DNA of 64,000 nt from Mikania micrantha (GCA_009363875.1 CM018696.1:91968215-92032214), one strand, 5' to 3'; shown: positions 20,458-33,384, counted from the stretch's first letter. Notes: generated by a model not told the origin, from the sequence alone. Translations and numbers: made by a program.

Positions 20458-20805
20458 CAGGGGCGTCTCCGAGAATTCGAGTGCCCCGTGCGAAAAAGGA
20501 AAAAAAAGGCCCCTTAGATAAATTTTTTTATATATAATGACTAATGTTGTGACAATTAACGTATCAGACACATACTTCTTTTTTTTTTCTTTTTAGGTTG
20601 GCCGAATGGGCCTTGTAGATGTGCCTATTGTTTTTTTAATCATTTATTGGACCTTGTAGTTTAATCTATAGAATGTTATAATGGGACAATTGAAGTTTTA
20701 TAAAAAATATATAGTATATATAAATTTTTTTTAATAAAATTGTGCCCCTAAAAACGATGGGTCCTGTGCGGGAGGGGGGTTTGCACCCCCTCCAAGCCGC
20801 CCCTG
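20458..20805. mobile_element. hAT-type MITE, 348 bp, with perfect 8-bp TSD
   Basis: The ends are inverted: CAGGGGCGTCTCC at the left and, on the other strand, CAGGGGCGGCTTG at the right. The direct repeat TATTTAAT flanks it at 20450-20457 and 20806-20813. No transposase is encoded. Confidence 0.85.
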
Positions 20806-20813
20806 TATTTAAT

Positions 20814-21370
20814 TATAAAATATATTATTATTGCTATTATTCAGTAAAAGGCTCGAGCATAAACTTAAAGCAACTAATTTTTTTGTTATTGATCAACAAT
20901 CTAAAGCAACTAATTTTTTTGTCAACAAAATCAGACGTGAGTTTTTTTTATATATCGAATCTAGATTTTGATTAAAAAAACTCAAGCATAAATTTACTCT
21001 TTCTTTGAGTTTTTTAAAATTTTTATTGCATTGATTTTTAATTTGTATATTACGCACTTATATATGTTAGGTTTGTGCATCTTAATTAATGTATTTTGTT
21101 TATTGTTTTAGTTATAACTTTTATATTACGTGCTTATGTTGAATTTGTGCTTTTTGGCGTCAGATTTCATGACTAGGCATTCATTTTTTTTAGTTTTAAT
21201 TTTACGATTTTTAACATTACGTTATGTTTGAAGAGTTGTTTTAAAAGTGATAGCTGCTTTTGCGATGATGCTCGTTTTAGTGTTTAGGACAGATTAACAT
21301 ACGTTACTACCATTTTTTGTCTGTTTTTTGAAATTTGTGATGCTGGCACCTTCATTGTTATCGAGTTGAC
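20814..21370. other. Intergenic, no gene seen
   Basis: AT-rich DNA with T-runs. Nothing further recognised. Confidence 0.55.
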
Positions 21371-21378
21371 ATATCAGC

Positions 21379-21676
21379 TAGAGGTGCTCAAACCGGTTTT
21401 TTTGCTCAAACCGGTCCGGTTTGGTCAACGGATGGTCAAAACCGGTTTGGGTGAAAACCGGTTTGGGAGATGAGGGATGTCAAACCAATAACACCAGTTT
21501 GTACCGGTTTGAAACCGGTTTGTACCGGTTTGAAACCGGTTTGGAGGGGTTGAAACCGGTTTGAGAGATGAGGATGTCAAACCTATTACAAACCGGCAGT
21601 TTGGACCGGTTTGGGTGAAACCGATTTGAGATCATGACTGGCCAGGTTTGGAAACCGGTTTTTTTGTTCACCTCTA
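21379..21676. mobile_element. hAT-type MITE rich in AAACCGGTTT, 298 bp
   Basis: Ends are TAGAGGTGCTCAAACC and, inverted, TAGAGGTGAACAAAAAAACC. The TSD is ATATCAGC/ATATCGGC (7 of 8) at 21371-21378 and 21677-21684. The interior carries many copies of the palindrome AAACCGGTTT. It shares the TAGAGGTG terminus with the element at 17031. Confidence 0.82.
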
Positions 21677-21929
21677 ATATCGGCATATCAATGTGTATTA
21701 GAATTTAATTTGTTATTCTTTATTATTAAATTTTAAAACTTTTGTAATTTATATTATAAGTTTTTTTGGTTGAATGACAATTTTATTTTACATGAGTTTT
21801 AATATTTGAGATCGTGTTTTTTTCAGGTTTTGTGATTTACACTTAAGGTTTTACATCAAAGTGGCACATTTATTAGATATAAGTTTTGATATTTAAGATC
21901 GTGTTTTAACCTACTAAATGCAATACATA

Positions 21930-21957
21930 GAATTGTCGCAACGCGCGGGTCAATCCC
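21930..21957 (+). other. Possible Helitron 3' terminus
   Basis: The sequence GCAACGCGCGGGTCAATCCC followed by CTAG and T resembles plant Helitron 3' ends (GC-rich hairpin, about 10 nt, CTRR, T). The hairpin is weak here and no 5' end was identified. Confidence 0.3.
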
Positions 21958-22078
21958 TAGTTTACATACATTTCAAATTTGTTTATTTTTCTAAACACCA
22001 AACACTCTAAAATACACAAATGACAGCTGATGATATTCGAACCCATAATCAAGAGAAAGTCTTACTAATCACACACAT

Positions 22079-22111
22079 ACATATACATATATATATATAT
22101 ATATATATATT
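22079..22111. repeat. (AT)n microsatellite
   Basis: Pure AT dinucleotide run of about 30 bp. Confidence 0.95.
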
Positions 22112-22764
22112 CTATCTACCAATTTTAGTTGATTTAACCACAAAAAAATTCATTACAAAGAAGTCATTACATTTAGTGGTTGTTTGCTAGTCTTTTAATT
22201 GTCATTAAGAGACTATTTTTTAATTGATTATAGTATCTTAATGATTAAAAGGTAACATTTAATGTAAATGGGTAAGAGATAAAATTAATATGTAGCATGT
22301 TAATCATTAAGATGCTATGAATGATTAAACGATAGGCAATCAATAAGAGTCTACGAAATAGCTCTTAGTTTGTATGGTTTTGACGTAATATTTATCTTGC
22401 GAATTGTTAGATTCAATATGTGCAAAAAATATATCAATGATGTATGGAAATAATGTTTGTGTTCACGTATATAATAGCTACTTTGTATTTATACTATTGT
22501 GCACCTGAAGTTTATGTAGTTGAAAGTGATCTCCTCTTTTAACTCTTCATACATATCTCATTTACCAATCTCAGTAGCATTTGTAACGACACAACTTGAC
22601 CCTTAAATTTTATAAATTGCTAATTTTATCCTCTTAAGTTTATAAATTTTTTAGTTAAAAACCTATCTTATATACAATCTGAAGTTAATACTTTGTTATG
22701 AAACATACATACGGGTTTTACGTTTAGTTACTTAAAGTGTGCACGTGTGTGTACGCGAATATAT

Positions 22765-23202
22765 GGGGCGGTTCCTCGAAAAAAGTCAATTTTCCTTAAG
22801 AAGGCTAAAAATGATTTTAAAAAAATTGAAAACCGTCTCAAACAAACTATGAACGAAATTCATTTTCGCATCATTTGAGCTGGCATGTCGAGCCCTAAAC
22901 CCCAAAAGTTAAACACCAAACTATAAATCATAATTCGAAAACCTAAACTATAAAACTAAAACTTAAAGGCTATAAAAGGCAAAACCAAGCTAAAAGTTAA
23001 AAACCAAGGCCTAAAACCTATACTATATATAATTAAACTTTAAAGATAATACCTAAAAGATAATATTGTAAAGTTCGAGGATATGGTTTTAATATTGTCG
23101 TAATGAGTTTAATTGGAATTCATTTGGACCGCTTTTGGGTGTTTTAGAAATATTTTTTAGCCCTTGTTAGGCAACATAAATTTTTTGTTTGATCACTCTC
23201 CT
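22765..23202. mobile_element. Foldback MITE next to TA repeats (family shared with 48655-49066)
   Basis: The left arm GGGGCGG...TTAAGAAGGCTAAAAATG and the right arm ending TAGCCCTTGTTAGGCAACA...CTCTCCT are imperfect inverted repeats. A second copy at 48655-49066 shares GAAAACCG(A/T)CT, CTAAACTATAAATCATAA and both ends. TA-rich sequence lies on both sides. No coding capacity. Confidence 0.6.
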
Positions 23203-23280
23203 AAAAGAATATATATGGATATAAACACATATCGTCACACATATATTTATGGAACTCCTCTCTCTTTCCCTTGTTGGGAG

Positions 23281-23634
23281 TAGCGGTGTTCATCGGGTCG
23301 GATAACGAGTTATTCGGGTTATTCGAATTGAGTTTTTCGGATTTAATTTTTTTTTGGTCTATCTGAAACCCGACCTGAAAATCAAAATATATCATCCGAC
23401 CCGAAAAATTGTGATTTTTTACATCTGAATAGCCCAAACAATCCGAATAAAACTGGTTTATTCGGACATCCGATCCGAAAAACTAATTTTTGGCTATCCG
23501 AAACCTGACCCGAATCTAAAATCATATTATCCGATCCAAAAAACCTAAATTAGATTTCGGATGAGTTTTTTTAGGTTTCGGATACGATTTGGATTTCGGA
23601 TTTTTCAGAGTTTCGGATATTTTGAACACCCTTA
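23281..23634. mobile_element. hAT-type MITE, 354 bp, in the RGF gene promoter
   Basis: Termini are TAGCGGTGTTCA and, inverted, TAAGGGTGTTCA. The flanks GTTGGGAG (23273-23280) and GTTGGGAT (23635-23642) match at 7 of 8 bases. The interior is rich in TCGGAT/ATCCGA. It ends about 320 bp upstream of the preferred start codon of the RGF-type gene. Confidence 0.8.
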
Positions 23635-23951
23635 GTTGGGATAAGTTTGTGGAATTGTCCCTCGCAAGTTTTTTTTTGTAGTTAATTAGTGATATAAAAA
23701 GAAGAAAACTGACATTTTCATTTCCATACGTCACATTTTCTACAAAACAAACATCTTCTGTTGAAGTACGTACGTACTTTAAATAAATAGTAATTATTTA
23801 TGGATGTATTAAAACTGCATTTATTAATGCTTTGATTTTCCATCTTATATTACAAGTATCAATCACCTCCTAATTCATCACCCTCAGATACACAAAAATA
23901 TAATCTTTAATTGGTTTGCTTGATGATTTTAATGATCTTCTGGATCCATTA

Positions 23952-24535
23952 ATGATGTCAAGAATGTTACTGTCACCATCATGTGTTTTTGTTTTTCTTT
24001 TGTATCTTTCTCATGAAATTAATGGTAGACATCTTAGCACCATTGATGATCATTCCATGGATGACAAAGCAAAACTTCTCAGCCATTCCACCATCAAGCT
24101 CGTAAGTTTAATTGATTAATTGGTAAACATATGCATGCAGTCACTTCTTCTTGGATTCTCATGTTAATTCTCTTTGATTTCTTACCCTAATAATATATGT
24201 CTGCATTTTGTTAGGGTTTTGGGAATGATCAACTCACAATTCATGATGATCTTAACCTCAAAAGCTTCACTGCAAAAGTGAATGATCAGACAAATAACTT
24301 TGGCAGTGAGCATTACAAGCAAACAGATTCATGTGGATCAAAGAATAAGAAAGACATGATCAAGGACCTAAAGCTGAAGAAATTTAAAGAGATTGTTCGT
24401 CATCATCATTGTCATCATCATCGTCCTAAGTCTATCATTTTTCAAGTTCCATCTAAAAACAAACAGGTCCATCAGCAACCTGGTTTTAATCTTGACTATT
24501 CTCCACCGAAGACCCACCCTCCTAGTCACAACTAA
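23952..24535 (+). CDS. GOLVEN/RGF/CLEL-type secreted peptide precursor (two exons, intron 24102-24214)
   Basis: Exon 1 is 23952-24101 and exon 2 is 24215-24535. The donor GTAAGT (24102) and acceptor TTTTGTTAG (ending 24214) join in phase 0. The protein has an N-terminal hydrophobic signal peptide (MLLSPSCVFVFLLYL) and a variable Lys/His-rich middle with HHHCHHH. It ends exactly with the 13-residue mature peptide DYSPPKTHPPSHN (24494-24532). That fits the RGF/GLV pattern D-Y-x-x-P-x-x-H-P-P-x-H-N: Asp-Tyr for Tyr sulfation, plus Pro residues and a C-terminal His-Asn. Family members are secreted, processed and sensed by RGFR/RGI receptor kinases with SERK co-receptors in root meristems and gravitropism. 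An in-frame ATG at 23916 would add an acidic 12-residue leader, so the later Met codons (23952, 23955, 23964) suit a signal peptide better. About 156 aa. Confidence 0.85.
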
Positions 24536-24975
24536 GATTGAAAGTTGTAGGCTTTCATGCTACTTTTGTTGTGAGAAATTAAAAAGAGAGTGAGTTTTTA
24601 TCTTCTTAATTAATTAACTAAATTATGGTTCCATGTTGAAGATTAAAACTGTCTTTCCTAGCTACTACAATATATTACCAGAAATATTTTCAAAAAGAAA
24701 AAAAAAATAGAATGAGCTGAGATCAGCACAATTACTTTTAGTATGTTAAGGGCTTGGCCCTGTTTATATGTACACAAAAGATACGAGTTTTGGATAAATT
24801 TTAGAACAAAAATACTGATAAGATCTCTGAGTTTAAGAGTAACTAGTTAGTTGTCAAGGTAACTATTATCTAATCTTGAAAATTTTATAAATAACTTTTA
24901 CAAGGTTGTAGATCATTGTTATTTAAGATCAAGCACTATATGTTTAAAAATTTTATATATCAGTTTCCCTCAATT
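24536..24975. other. 3' flank of RGF gene, no further gene seen
   Basis: AT-rich probable 3' UTR and intergenic DNA. Confidence 0.5.
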
Positions 24976-25161
24976 CAGTGACGGAGCTTGAGCGGAGTAA
25001 GAGGGGGGGCGAAAATTTTTGAAACCCGAAATACATGTTAAAATTTTGAATCGAGGGGGGTGAAACCACTATTTTTAACCAAAAATAACATTTCGGCCGA
25101 AAAATTAACACTACGGACGAAAAAAGAGGGGGGCGACCGCCCTAATAAACCTTCGTCCATG
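24976..25161. mobile_element. hAT-type MITE, 186 bp, with perfect 8-bp TSD
   Basis: It starts CAGTGACGGAGCTTG and ends CTTCGTCCATG. The TSD CCTCAATT is perfect (24968-24975, 25162-25169). It is related to the shorter copy at 49660-49773, sharing CAGTG(A/G)C(G/A)GAGCTTG and AATACATGTTAA. No coding sequence. Confidence 0.85.
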
Positions 25162-25169
25162 CCTCAATT

Positions 25170-26856
25170 AAAAAATCTTTAGCCTTTATGAGACTCTTCT
25201 TTTATTTCTTGTTAGCCCTAATTCAAATATGACAAGTGTTTTAGCTAAAAAATGACTTAAGGGGTCAACTTGGGCCAAGAACAATATGTTTAAATTATGT
25301 CTATGTATTGTGTATGTATGGGCAGCGAAAACTATATTAATTAGACAAGTACATGATGTTCAAATGAGAACTATATCAACTTTTAAACTAAAGCAACCAT
25401 TTTTAGTCACAAATTTAAAGTGTTTAATAGTAACTTCTCCCACTTTAAGGTGAAATTACTTTTCTACCCTTTAAATCATGTGACTATAAATATGGTTTTC
25501 ATTTAGTTTTTTACAACTTGTTGGTTCTTAATATAATGAATCCCTATGTAATAAGTCTTTGGACCGAAAGGGGCAAAACAGTCATTTGCTTGTTATGGTT
25601 AAACTAAATGTATTGATAGTTAAGAAACTGACTCATGACAGTTATGAAACAACCAACAGGTCTGAAGTAGTATATATATGTATGTTAGAATCATTAACTT
25701 CACGTTAATATCATCAGATAGTAATTGTGCTTATCAAATACATAATATATAGTTTGTTATTAATTCCAATTCAATCAAATTCACGAAAATTTCTTTCTAT
25801 CAGCATATATTTTTGATTATTTGTCTTGAAATCAACCGTTCAGTGATTTAAGCAATACACGTCGGAATAGTAATAGAATTACTTGTTTTTAGGTCATGTT
25901 TGGGAATTTATCTAAAAACAACTTATTGACTTATTTGAAAAAACCAATTAGTCAATAAGTTGTTTGTCAAACCTAAAAGAACTTTTAAAAATGACTTTTT
26001 GTAAAAGGGTAATAAGTTGTTTTTCAAAAGCTAAAAATTATAACTATCAAAATAACTTATGACTGATTGACATAAAATTACAAATATACCTCACTCTTTA
26101 CCTCTTACCTAATAACCTTAAAATAATATCAATAAAAAATGTCATTTTTGGGAATTTTAAAAATTCGTTTTATAAAAGTTAATCTAAACACATTTTTAAA
26201 AGTTTATTTCAAAAAGTCATAAGTTTTTTTCTTATGTCAAATAGTGATATTAAAAAATATATTTTTAAATATAGTGTCATAACGTACAATAAATAAATAA
26301 ATAAAATAAGTAATATTAATATTTAATTTTCTTAGTTAATTCGTGTAATATGCGTAGCTAGTTATATAAACTTAGAACAAAATAGGAGAAGGTAACTTCG
26401 TAAGAATGTAATTTTGATCACTCGGAATAATGATAGTCGATACAAATGTGGCCGGTGGTTTGTATGGTATACCGTATACGTAGCATTGCATTGGAAGTTT
26501 TGCTAGGTTCGTATTAGAGTGTTAACTGTCCGATATCGAGAATTGAACAATTAGTAACAGTTTTTTATTAAAAAAACTAAAACTAAAACTAAAACTAAAC
26601 CGTTAAAATTTAATTATAATCGAGTAAAAACCAAAAACGTTACTAGCGGTTTGTTCCGGATTGATTTTACGGCATAAACTTTATTGGTTCTTTACATAAA
26701 ATGCACACACTATTTAAAAAATACATCAAAACAAATAAGAATAAAAATAGCAGCAATCAGCAGAAAAATAATCTACAAGCTAAAAAAAATAATGATGCGC
26801 AAGTCGAACAAGTTTAACAGCAATGTTGAATCACAGATCTCACTTAAAGTTATTCT
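25170..26856. other. Intergenic, no gene seen
   Basis: AT-rich. A segment near 25895-26240 has AAGTTGTTTTT/AAAACAACTT inverted motifs typical of decayed MITEs, but boundaries could not be set. Confidence 0.5.
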
Positions 26857-26994
26857 CATTAGCCCATTAAGCTCATAATCATTAGCCCGTTAAATACATT
26901 AATATTTGCCTGTTAAGCTCATTATCATTAACCCGTTAAGCTCATTATCATTAGCCCATTAAGCTCATCATCATTAGCCCGTTAATCTCATATG
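26857..26994. repeat. 23-bp minisatellite, six units
   Basis: Units like CATTAGCCCATTAAGCTCAT start at 26857, 26880, 26903, 26926, 26949 and 26972, an exact 23-bp period with point differences. Non-coding. Spacer-free, so not a CRISPR. Confidence 0.85.
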
Positions 26995-29900
26995 GAAGAT
27001 TAAAATCACTCGGTAGTCGGTACTCGGTAGTCGGTAGTAGTAGTCCTTTTTAATTTAAAACATACACACACGTTTCTATATATAATCTATATGTTCCCTT
27101 AAAAACTAGTATTAATTGAGAACTAAAATAATAAATTATAGACAAAAGTTTTTTACTTTATAATTTATAGGCTATACATAGTACTTTTAATTCTAAATTA
27201 ATATTGGCTTTTAACTAAACATCCTTTTATGTATGTACGTATGTATGACATTAACGTGTTTAGGAACGAAAAGTATTACAATTAAAATTAAACTACTTAA
27301 CCGGAAGACAAACAACCGACTTGTATTTATCCGAAAGAAATTAAGGTCTCGGTCATAAATCGACTTGTTTTGGCCATAGGGATTAATCCCAACAATCATT
27401 CTATAATTATTTATCTGGATTTTTGGAAAATGAAAGTAAATATTTTAAATTAATGAATAAGATGATATTAATTTTATAGTTTTAGCCGCTCGATCTAAAC
27501 TATAGGCTTGTTGATCATAGCCAAAAGTAAATTCGGTGCAATGTATACAACAGGATTTGGTTTTTTCAAATTAAATAAGATTTTTTAAATCTTAAATGAC
27601 AACGCATACATTCAGTTCTTAAATAAATAAAAAAACCAACTTGCTGTCATTGGTCTCAATATGATGTCGTTTTATGTCCCACTATATAGTTATCATAAGC
27701 TTGAAAATTATCGGCCTCGTTCATCTTTGCAACATTAATTCGTACTGATCTCACATACATTTCTCACTATCTCTAGAATGTACGCTTCTTGCTCGATCAT
27801 TGTATCTTTAAACCCTATCTGTGTCATTATTTTGAAATGCTAAAAATAAATATGTGTTACACATTAAACCACATTTGTTTATTCATACCTCAATTTTTTA
27901 TTAAACTTTAATGTGAAATACATATTTATTTTCAAGAAGATTCTAAATGGACGTCCTAAATAGTGTTTAAGGGTTTTCTCTCTATGAGCGTATTAATTTA
28001 CACAGGATGCAGTCCTTATATATATAGAGGCAAAAATCAAATAAAAAATCTTTTTTACCTAAGAATGCTAACAAGAATTAAATCTTTAAAACCGACCCAA
28101 ACGTACTTCGATTGAACCCATTTCGATGGCATTGGTGTGGGCAACCCATAATTAACTTTTGACCTTAATAAGCATATGAATTGTTCGGACGGAAGGATGA
28201 TATATTTGTTAGGGTGATCTCGGCTGACCAGACGTTTGTTGTAAAAAAAAATAAGCATATGAAAATATACAAAAAAGAGAATCTACAAATCTATAATATA
28301 ACTATATAAACAAAACTTATCTTGTGCCTGATTTGGTAATATTATGTTTATAGTTTGATGTTTGTGTTTACGTTCGGCTTTTTTTTTTCTGCGGCTTTTG
28401 ACCTTCTTTGTCATTTTTTTCTTCGCTTTTACGTTTCCCATCCCCTATCATGAGGCAATTGTACATGTTTATTTAAGGTTTTATTTATTTATTCTTTTGA
28501 GTTTTCACATAAATTTTGTGTAATTGGTTCGCCTCTCATTTTAACAAGATTATTAGATACACAAGATAATGTGTGTAAACGTCATCTAATTCGTAAACAT
28601 TTAATTATATGCATGTATACCCTTACCCCAACAGGGGTAGAGAGGCTGCTTCCAGTGAGACCCACGGCTCATGATGCTTGATCAACCGTCCGAAATGATT
28701 TTAACGTTATTTTCACTGAATAAGTAAAATAGCGTTAAAATTAGTGCAATTTTACTTTTGCCCCTCAAGAGTTGTCGACACATATATACATTATATGTGC
28801 GCACCGCTAATGGGGCGTAATATGCATGTATACATATATAAATATATTATTATACAAACCTAGATATCCATCTTTCACAACTTACATAGTCTCACAAGAA
28901 TATTGCGTTGAATTTGATGGGGAAAAAGATTATCACCTCACTTTTAGCTAGAAACACTTACTTCTATGTTTGTATTCGCTTATAAATGCATAAGAATTCA
29001 ATAACTACAACCTTCAAAAATTTTTGATGATATCTAAAATTTTATTCGACCACGATTATAAGTGAAAGCCGTATTGCCTTAATTTAGTGATAAAATTGAT
29101 TTACACCTCATTTATGGAACACGTCGAAGAGAATAAAGCTATTGATAGTATACGGGGATACCTTCTGACAATTTAGAAGGATTACTTTTAAATGTTCATA
29201 TTTTAGATTGTGCCAATTCGTAGAGGTTGTCAAAATTTTCCAAGTTCAAACGTACGTAAAATTATATAGAAAATGATCAAGTATGTATGTATACATTTTC
29301 CCCTTATTTTTCGGAACACTTTGTTTGCTATGTTTGTGTGTATATATGTTATTGCTAGGTAAGAAGTTGTGACGTGTGACACGTCAAGAGTCCTAGGAGA
29401 CCATCCCCTTGCATAGAAGTCACGTAAACATTGCCCTCTCTCTTTTTCTTTATTTCTTTTAATTATTATTATTTTTAAATTCATTTCATTTGACAAAACA
29501 TTTACATTTCACACTCTAATACTCGATCTCATAAATTCTATACTATATTTTCAACGATTTCAATTTAATAAATTGAATTTAAAAACCGGATAAAGTGCTG
29601 ATTCTTCAACGACCTAATGAACCCAACTACGGCAGGGAAACCTGTTACTATTTCAACAATTCAATAACAACAATGATTATGAAAATGATGAACATGTAGA
29701 TGCCGTCAAAATGTGGACTACAATAAAGAGGATGATTTCGTCCCAATGCTTATGGTAACCAAAATCATACACTTTATAGATGGTCAAGGAGGAAGTGCAT
29801 GGCATTGATATAAGCTTGGGTCTACACATCATAAAACTCGTTAGTCTCGAACACACTAAAACACAATTCATTGTGATATCAAGTTTATTTTATTTTGAAA

Positions 29901-32511
29901 AAAGTAAAAAAGGTGGAACATGAGGGCAAATAGTAAGAAATTTAACGAAATCTATTTAGAATATTGTGTCATCATCTTAGAAAATCAGGTTCCATTTGCA
30001 TAAAGAGACACAATTGAAATAAAAACAAATGACTAATAACCTTCTTTGTCTAGAGTGAGACATACTGGTTTTAGAGAAATCATGAAAATGCTATACGAAG
30101 CTAGTTGCTTAGTCAACATGATACAAAGAGTTGTGTTCTTTGTGTTGTTGAATGTGAAGCTTAGCTCTTGTTTAGCAAAGGTTGTATTCAGATTGTGCTT
30201 AAGCGGACTTCTCTATCTGAGTTAGTTCTTAGGTAATGAGGATTTGTTATAGCTGGCAAAAAAGGTACCTGATAAACCTCTTTAAAAAAAAGTATACTTT
30301 GTAATTTTATACTTTTTCTTAAATAATAAAAATTATGAGGCTAAACTTAATCATTTTTCTTTTTTGATACGGAAAATATTGAACTGTATGTCAAGCTTAA
30401 ATCACTAAACCAAATATTGAACAAGTCATTTTCAAGTTTTTTAATTACATTAATCACGTCGTCTCTAAACTGTTGAACACGATAAGACCCATTTTGACAT
30501 CCTTAGGATTTGTTTCCAGGGCGAAGCTTTTCATGGGCCCAAGGCGTAGTAGCTAGCTTGAATTGAAGTGAAGAAGACAATATGAGATGGCAATCGCCTT
30601 TGCTAACGGATGAGACTCTTCAATTTATTGAGGCGTATTTCATATATATTACGTACAAGTTGCTACCATTAGGGAAAGCCTACCAATGATCGAGGTACAC
30701 TTGGGGTTATTAGTTAATTGGTTTAAAGTTTTCATTAATTTTACCAATATATATTTTCTATTTTTTATGCATCATACTATTTTAAATTTTAATGAAATAT
30801 AGTTTTTATTAAATTTATTTTTTTAATTTCAACAATTTTATTTATACGGTTATAAATACTGTAAATTAAATAATTGTTAACTCTTGTAATCATAAATTAA
30901 AGAATCATATATACGGTATAAGTGGTTTTTAGACTTTTTCGATTTTTAGTTTTTAATTGGTGAATTTAGATCTAGTGGACAAGAGAGATTGTGTTTCACG
31001 TTGATGTCTACTCATCTTGCATGGAAAGACATGCACACAATAAGTTTGATGTCATGATTAGGAAAAAAAGGTTGTTTTGTCTTGGCAATGTTTCTTTGCT
31101 TTAGTGATTTTAGAGTATTAAAACCTTTTTTCCATCCTTTAAAGTTTGTTTTCATTGCAAAGTTTGTTGGTTATTGCCTTGAGAATAGAGAAAAGAACAT
31201 GTCTTTTATAAATTAAAAGACAACACTACCCTAGTGTCACAACTTAAATAGATTTAATAGTATTACATACACCATTCACATCGTTTAAGTCTATATATAA
31301 TTATATATTAGACTGCCAACTAATATCAATTAAAATTAAGTGTGTGTAGAAATACGTACGTACGTACATACATACATAGTACGTTGGATTCAATAAGAAG
31401 CGATGTTTGTATAAAAAGAGTAGAAATTAATAAATGTTTGACATGTGATATTTTAAAAACATAAAAATAGAAACTCGGTATAAAACTAAAACAAAATCAT
31501 ATACAAAAAAAATCAAGTTTGAAAAAACAAAAAAAAAGACTGTACAAAAAAATCAAGTAAAAAATTTCAAAAGTTAGTACAAAAGATAAATGTTAGTACG
31601 AAAAAACAATAATTTAGCATAAATGAAAACACGATAATCCAGTACAAAAGAAAAAAAATCCTGTATAAAAAACAAAAAAAGATAATACAAAAAAATAAGT
31701 ATAAACAAATAAAAATTTAATATAACAATAACATATTATACCTAAATTATCTTTCTTTATTTTAGCATGTCACGCATCAGAGTTATATTTATTTCAACTT
31801 TTATTAGACAAAAATCCTTTTTTTTTATTTTTTATTTTTCCCCATATATATATATATATATAATGAAGTACTGCAATATATAGAGACATCAAATTTAAGA
31901 ACCTAAGGCGATTAATTAATTAATAATTAGTATCCAGAGGGACACGCTATATGAGCACAAGACTTCTAAAAGTTATTAATAAATTGCTAGTCATTCGAAT
32001 GAATTAAGAGGATAAGCATTATTATTTATAAATTAAATTAATGTTTCAGATTAACTGTTTGAAGAAATAAAGAATTAGAAGAAGTAAAGATGAAGGATTT
32101 AGGGTTCACTTTTTCCATTTGACAGGAGGACGTGGATGTGGCTTCACTCCATGCATCACATGGAAGGAAAGGTAAAGAGATAAACAAAAACATATCAAAA
32201 TTATAAATTATAAACTATTTAACTAACTAACTAATTAATTATTAAGACACATTGCATGTCGGTCTCCACTTCCACTACATCATCAATCTTTTGTCTGCTA
32301 ATATAAACCAATTAATTAATAATCACGCATATATATATATTGGCCTTTGATTAATCAGTCCAGATCGATTGGCATGCATTTTAATCAGTACCCACCGGAC
32401 TTAAAACGACGACCCGTATTTTAATACTTAAAGAATTACGTACGTATCAGTAATTTTCACGTTTAATTATGTATACCGTTGGACATATATACGTCAAAGA
32501 AAAAGATATAA
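26995..32511. other. Long AT-rich intergenic region, no gene seen
   Basis: No coding region, tRNA or complete element is supportable. Notable pieces: GGTAGAGAGGCTGCTTCC at about 28635-28655, a motif common in plant dispersed repeats; a stretch of TACAAAAAA-type repeats at 31490-31740 that is antisense-like to 32860-33110; and a (TA)n tract at about 31843-31862. All open frames here are short and without recognisable domains. Confidence 0.5.
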
Positions 32512-33126
32512 TCGTCTAAAAATAATAGAAATCGATAAAAATTTGACATTAATATGTTAAAAAAATATAGAGTAAATTACGGTTATGGCCCCTGTGGTAT
32601 AAGTGTTTTAACTGTTTTGACCCAAAACAAAATCTTCTATCAATTCAGCCCATGTGGTTTAGAAAACTAACGTTTTTGGTCCCTAACCATGGTTAGATTT
32701 TGGGCCAAAACTGATATAATAGTTAAGTTTGAGGGGCCAAAACCAATAGTTGTCTAAACCACATGGGCTGAATTGATATAAGATTCTATTTTGAACCAAA
32801 ATAGTTAAAACATTCAAACCACAGAGGCCAAATCCGTAATTTACTCAAAAATAAATGATTGCTAATTTAAACATTTTTTCTTAATTTTTTGTACTATACT
32901 TTTATTTTTTTGCACTAGATAATTTTTTATTCTAAATGTTTTTACTGAATTTATATTTTTTGTACTAAATTTTTGTTTTTTCCACTGATTTTATATTTTT
33001 TTACCGTATTTTTAATTTTTTGTATTGTATTTTTTTTCAAGATTTTGTTTTTTGTACTGGATTTCTGCTTTTATGTTTTTAACATAACACATGTTATATT
33101 ACTATTTTTTCCTACTATTTTTAGAC
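32512..33126. mobile_element. AT-rich inverted-repeat element with a nested MITE
   Basis: Left end GTCTAAAAATAATAG and right end CTACTATTTTTAGAC are inverted repeats. Inside them, TTAAAAA next to an AACATG-type motif recurs in inverted order. The middle consists of degenerate TTTTTTGTACT(A/G)AAT repeats. A 277-bp foldback element (32570-32846) interrupts it. Related inner repeats occur at 31440-31500 and 53727-54000. Confidence 0.55.
32570..32846. mobile_element. Foldback MITE, 277 bp, near-palindromic
   Basis: GAGTAAATTACGG...TGGCCCCTGTGGT at the left is matched in inverse at the right by ACCACAGAGGCCAAATCCGT then AATTTACTC. Arms continue inward (CAATTCAGCCCATGTGGTTT and its complement), so the transcript would form a long hairpin. 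The target duplication is not clear. Confidence 0.75.
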
Positions 33127-33384
33127 AAAATTCTCTTTATAATTGATCCAACCTCATTTGAAAGAAGGAAAGTTGATATGTCATGTAGTTAAAGAAGGTA
33201 TGTTTTACATGGTTTTATAAAATATTTTTTATAAAAATATATGGTCGGCGCTTTTTTATTTTTTTATATAAAAATGTGCCCAATAGTGTTACAAACCTGT
33301 AAAAAAATTTCAAAAAAAATACGTTTTTTTTACATGGTTTTCAAGGTTTTCGCATTAAGAAGTGATTTTCAAATTATCCATTCC

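Noticed and set aside
26857..26994. Regular 23-bp repeats considered as CRISPR
   Set aside because: Units are directly adjacent without unique spacers, and the sequence is a plant genome.
28617..28680. GGTAGAGAGGCTGCTTCC segment as a SINE or tRNA relic
   Set aside because: Motif is familiar from plant dispersed repeats, but no A/B boxes, tail or duplication could be defined.
29350..29390. GTGACGTGTGACACGTCA palindrome as a regulatory site
   Set aside because: ACGT-core palindromes are common; no adjacent gene to regulate.
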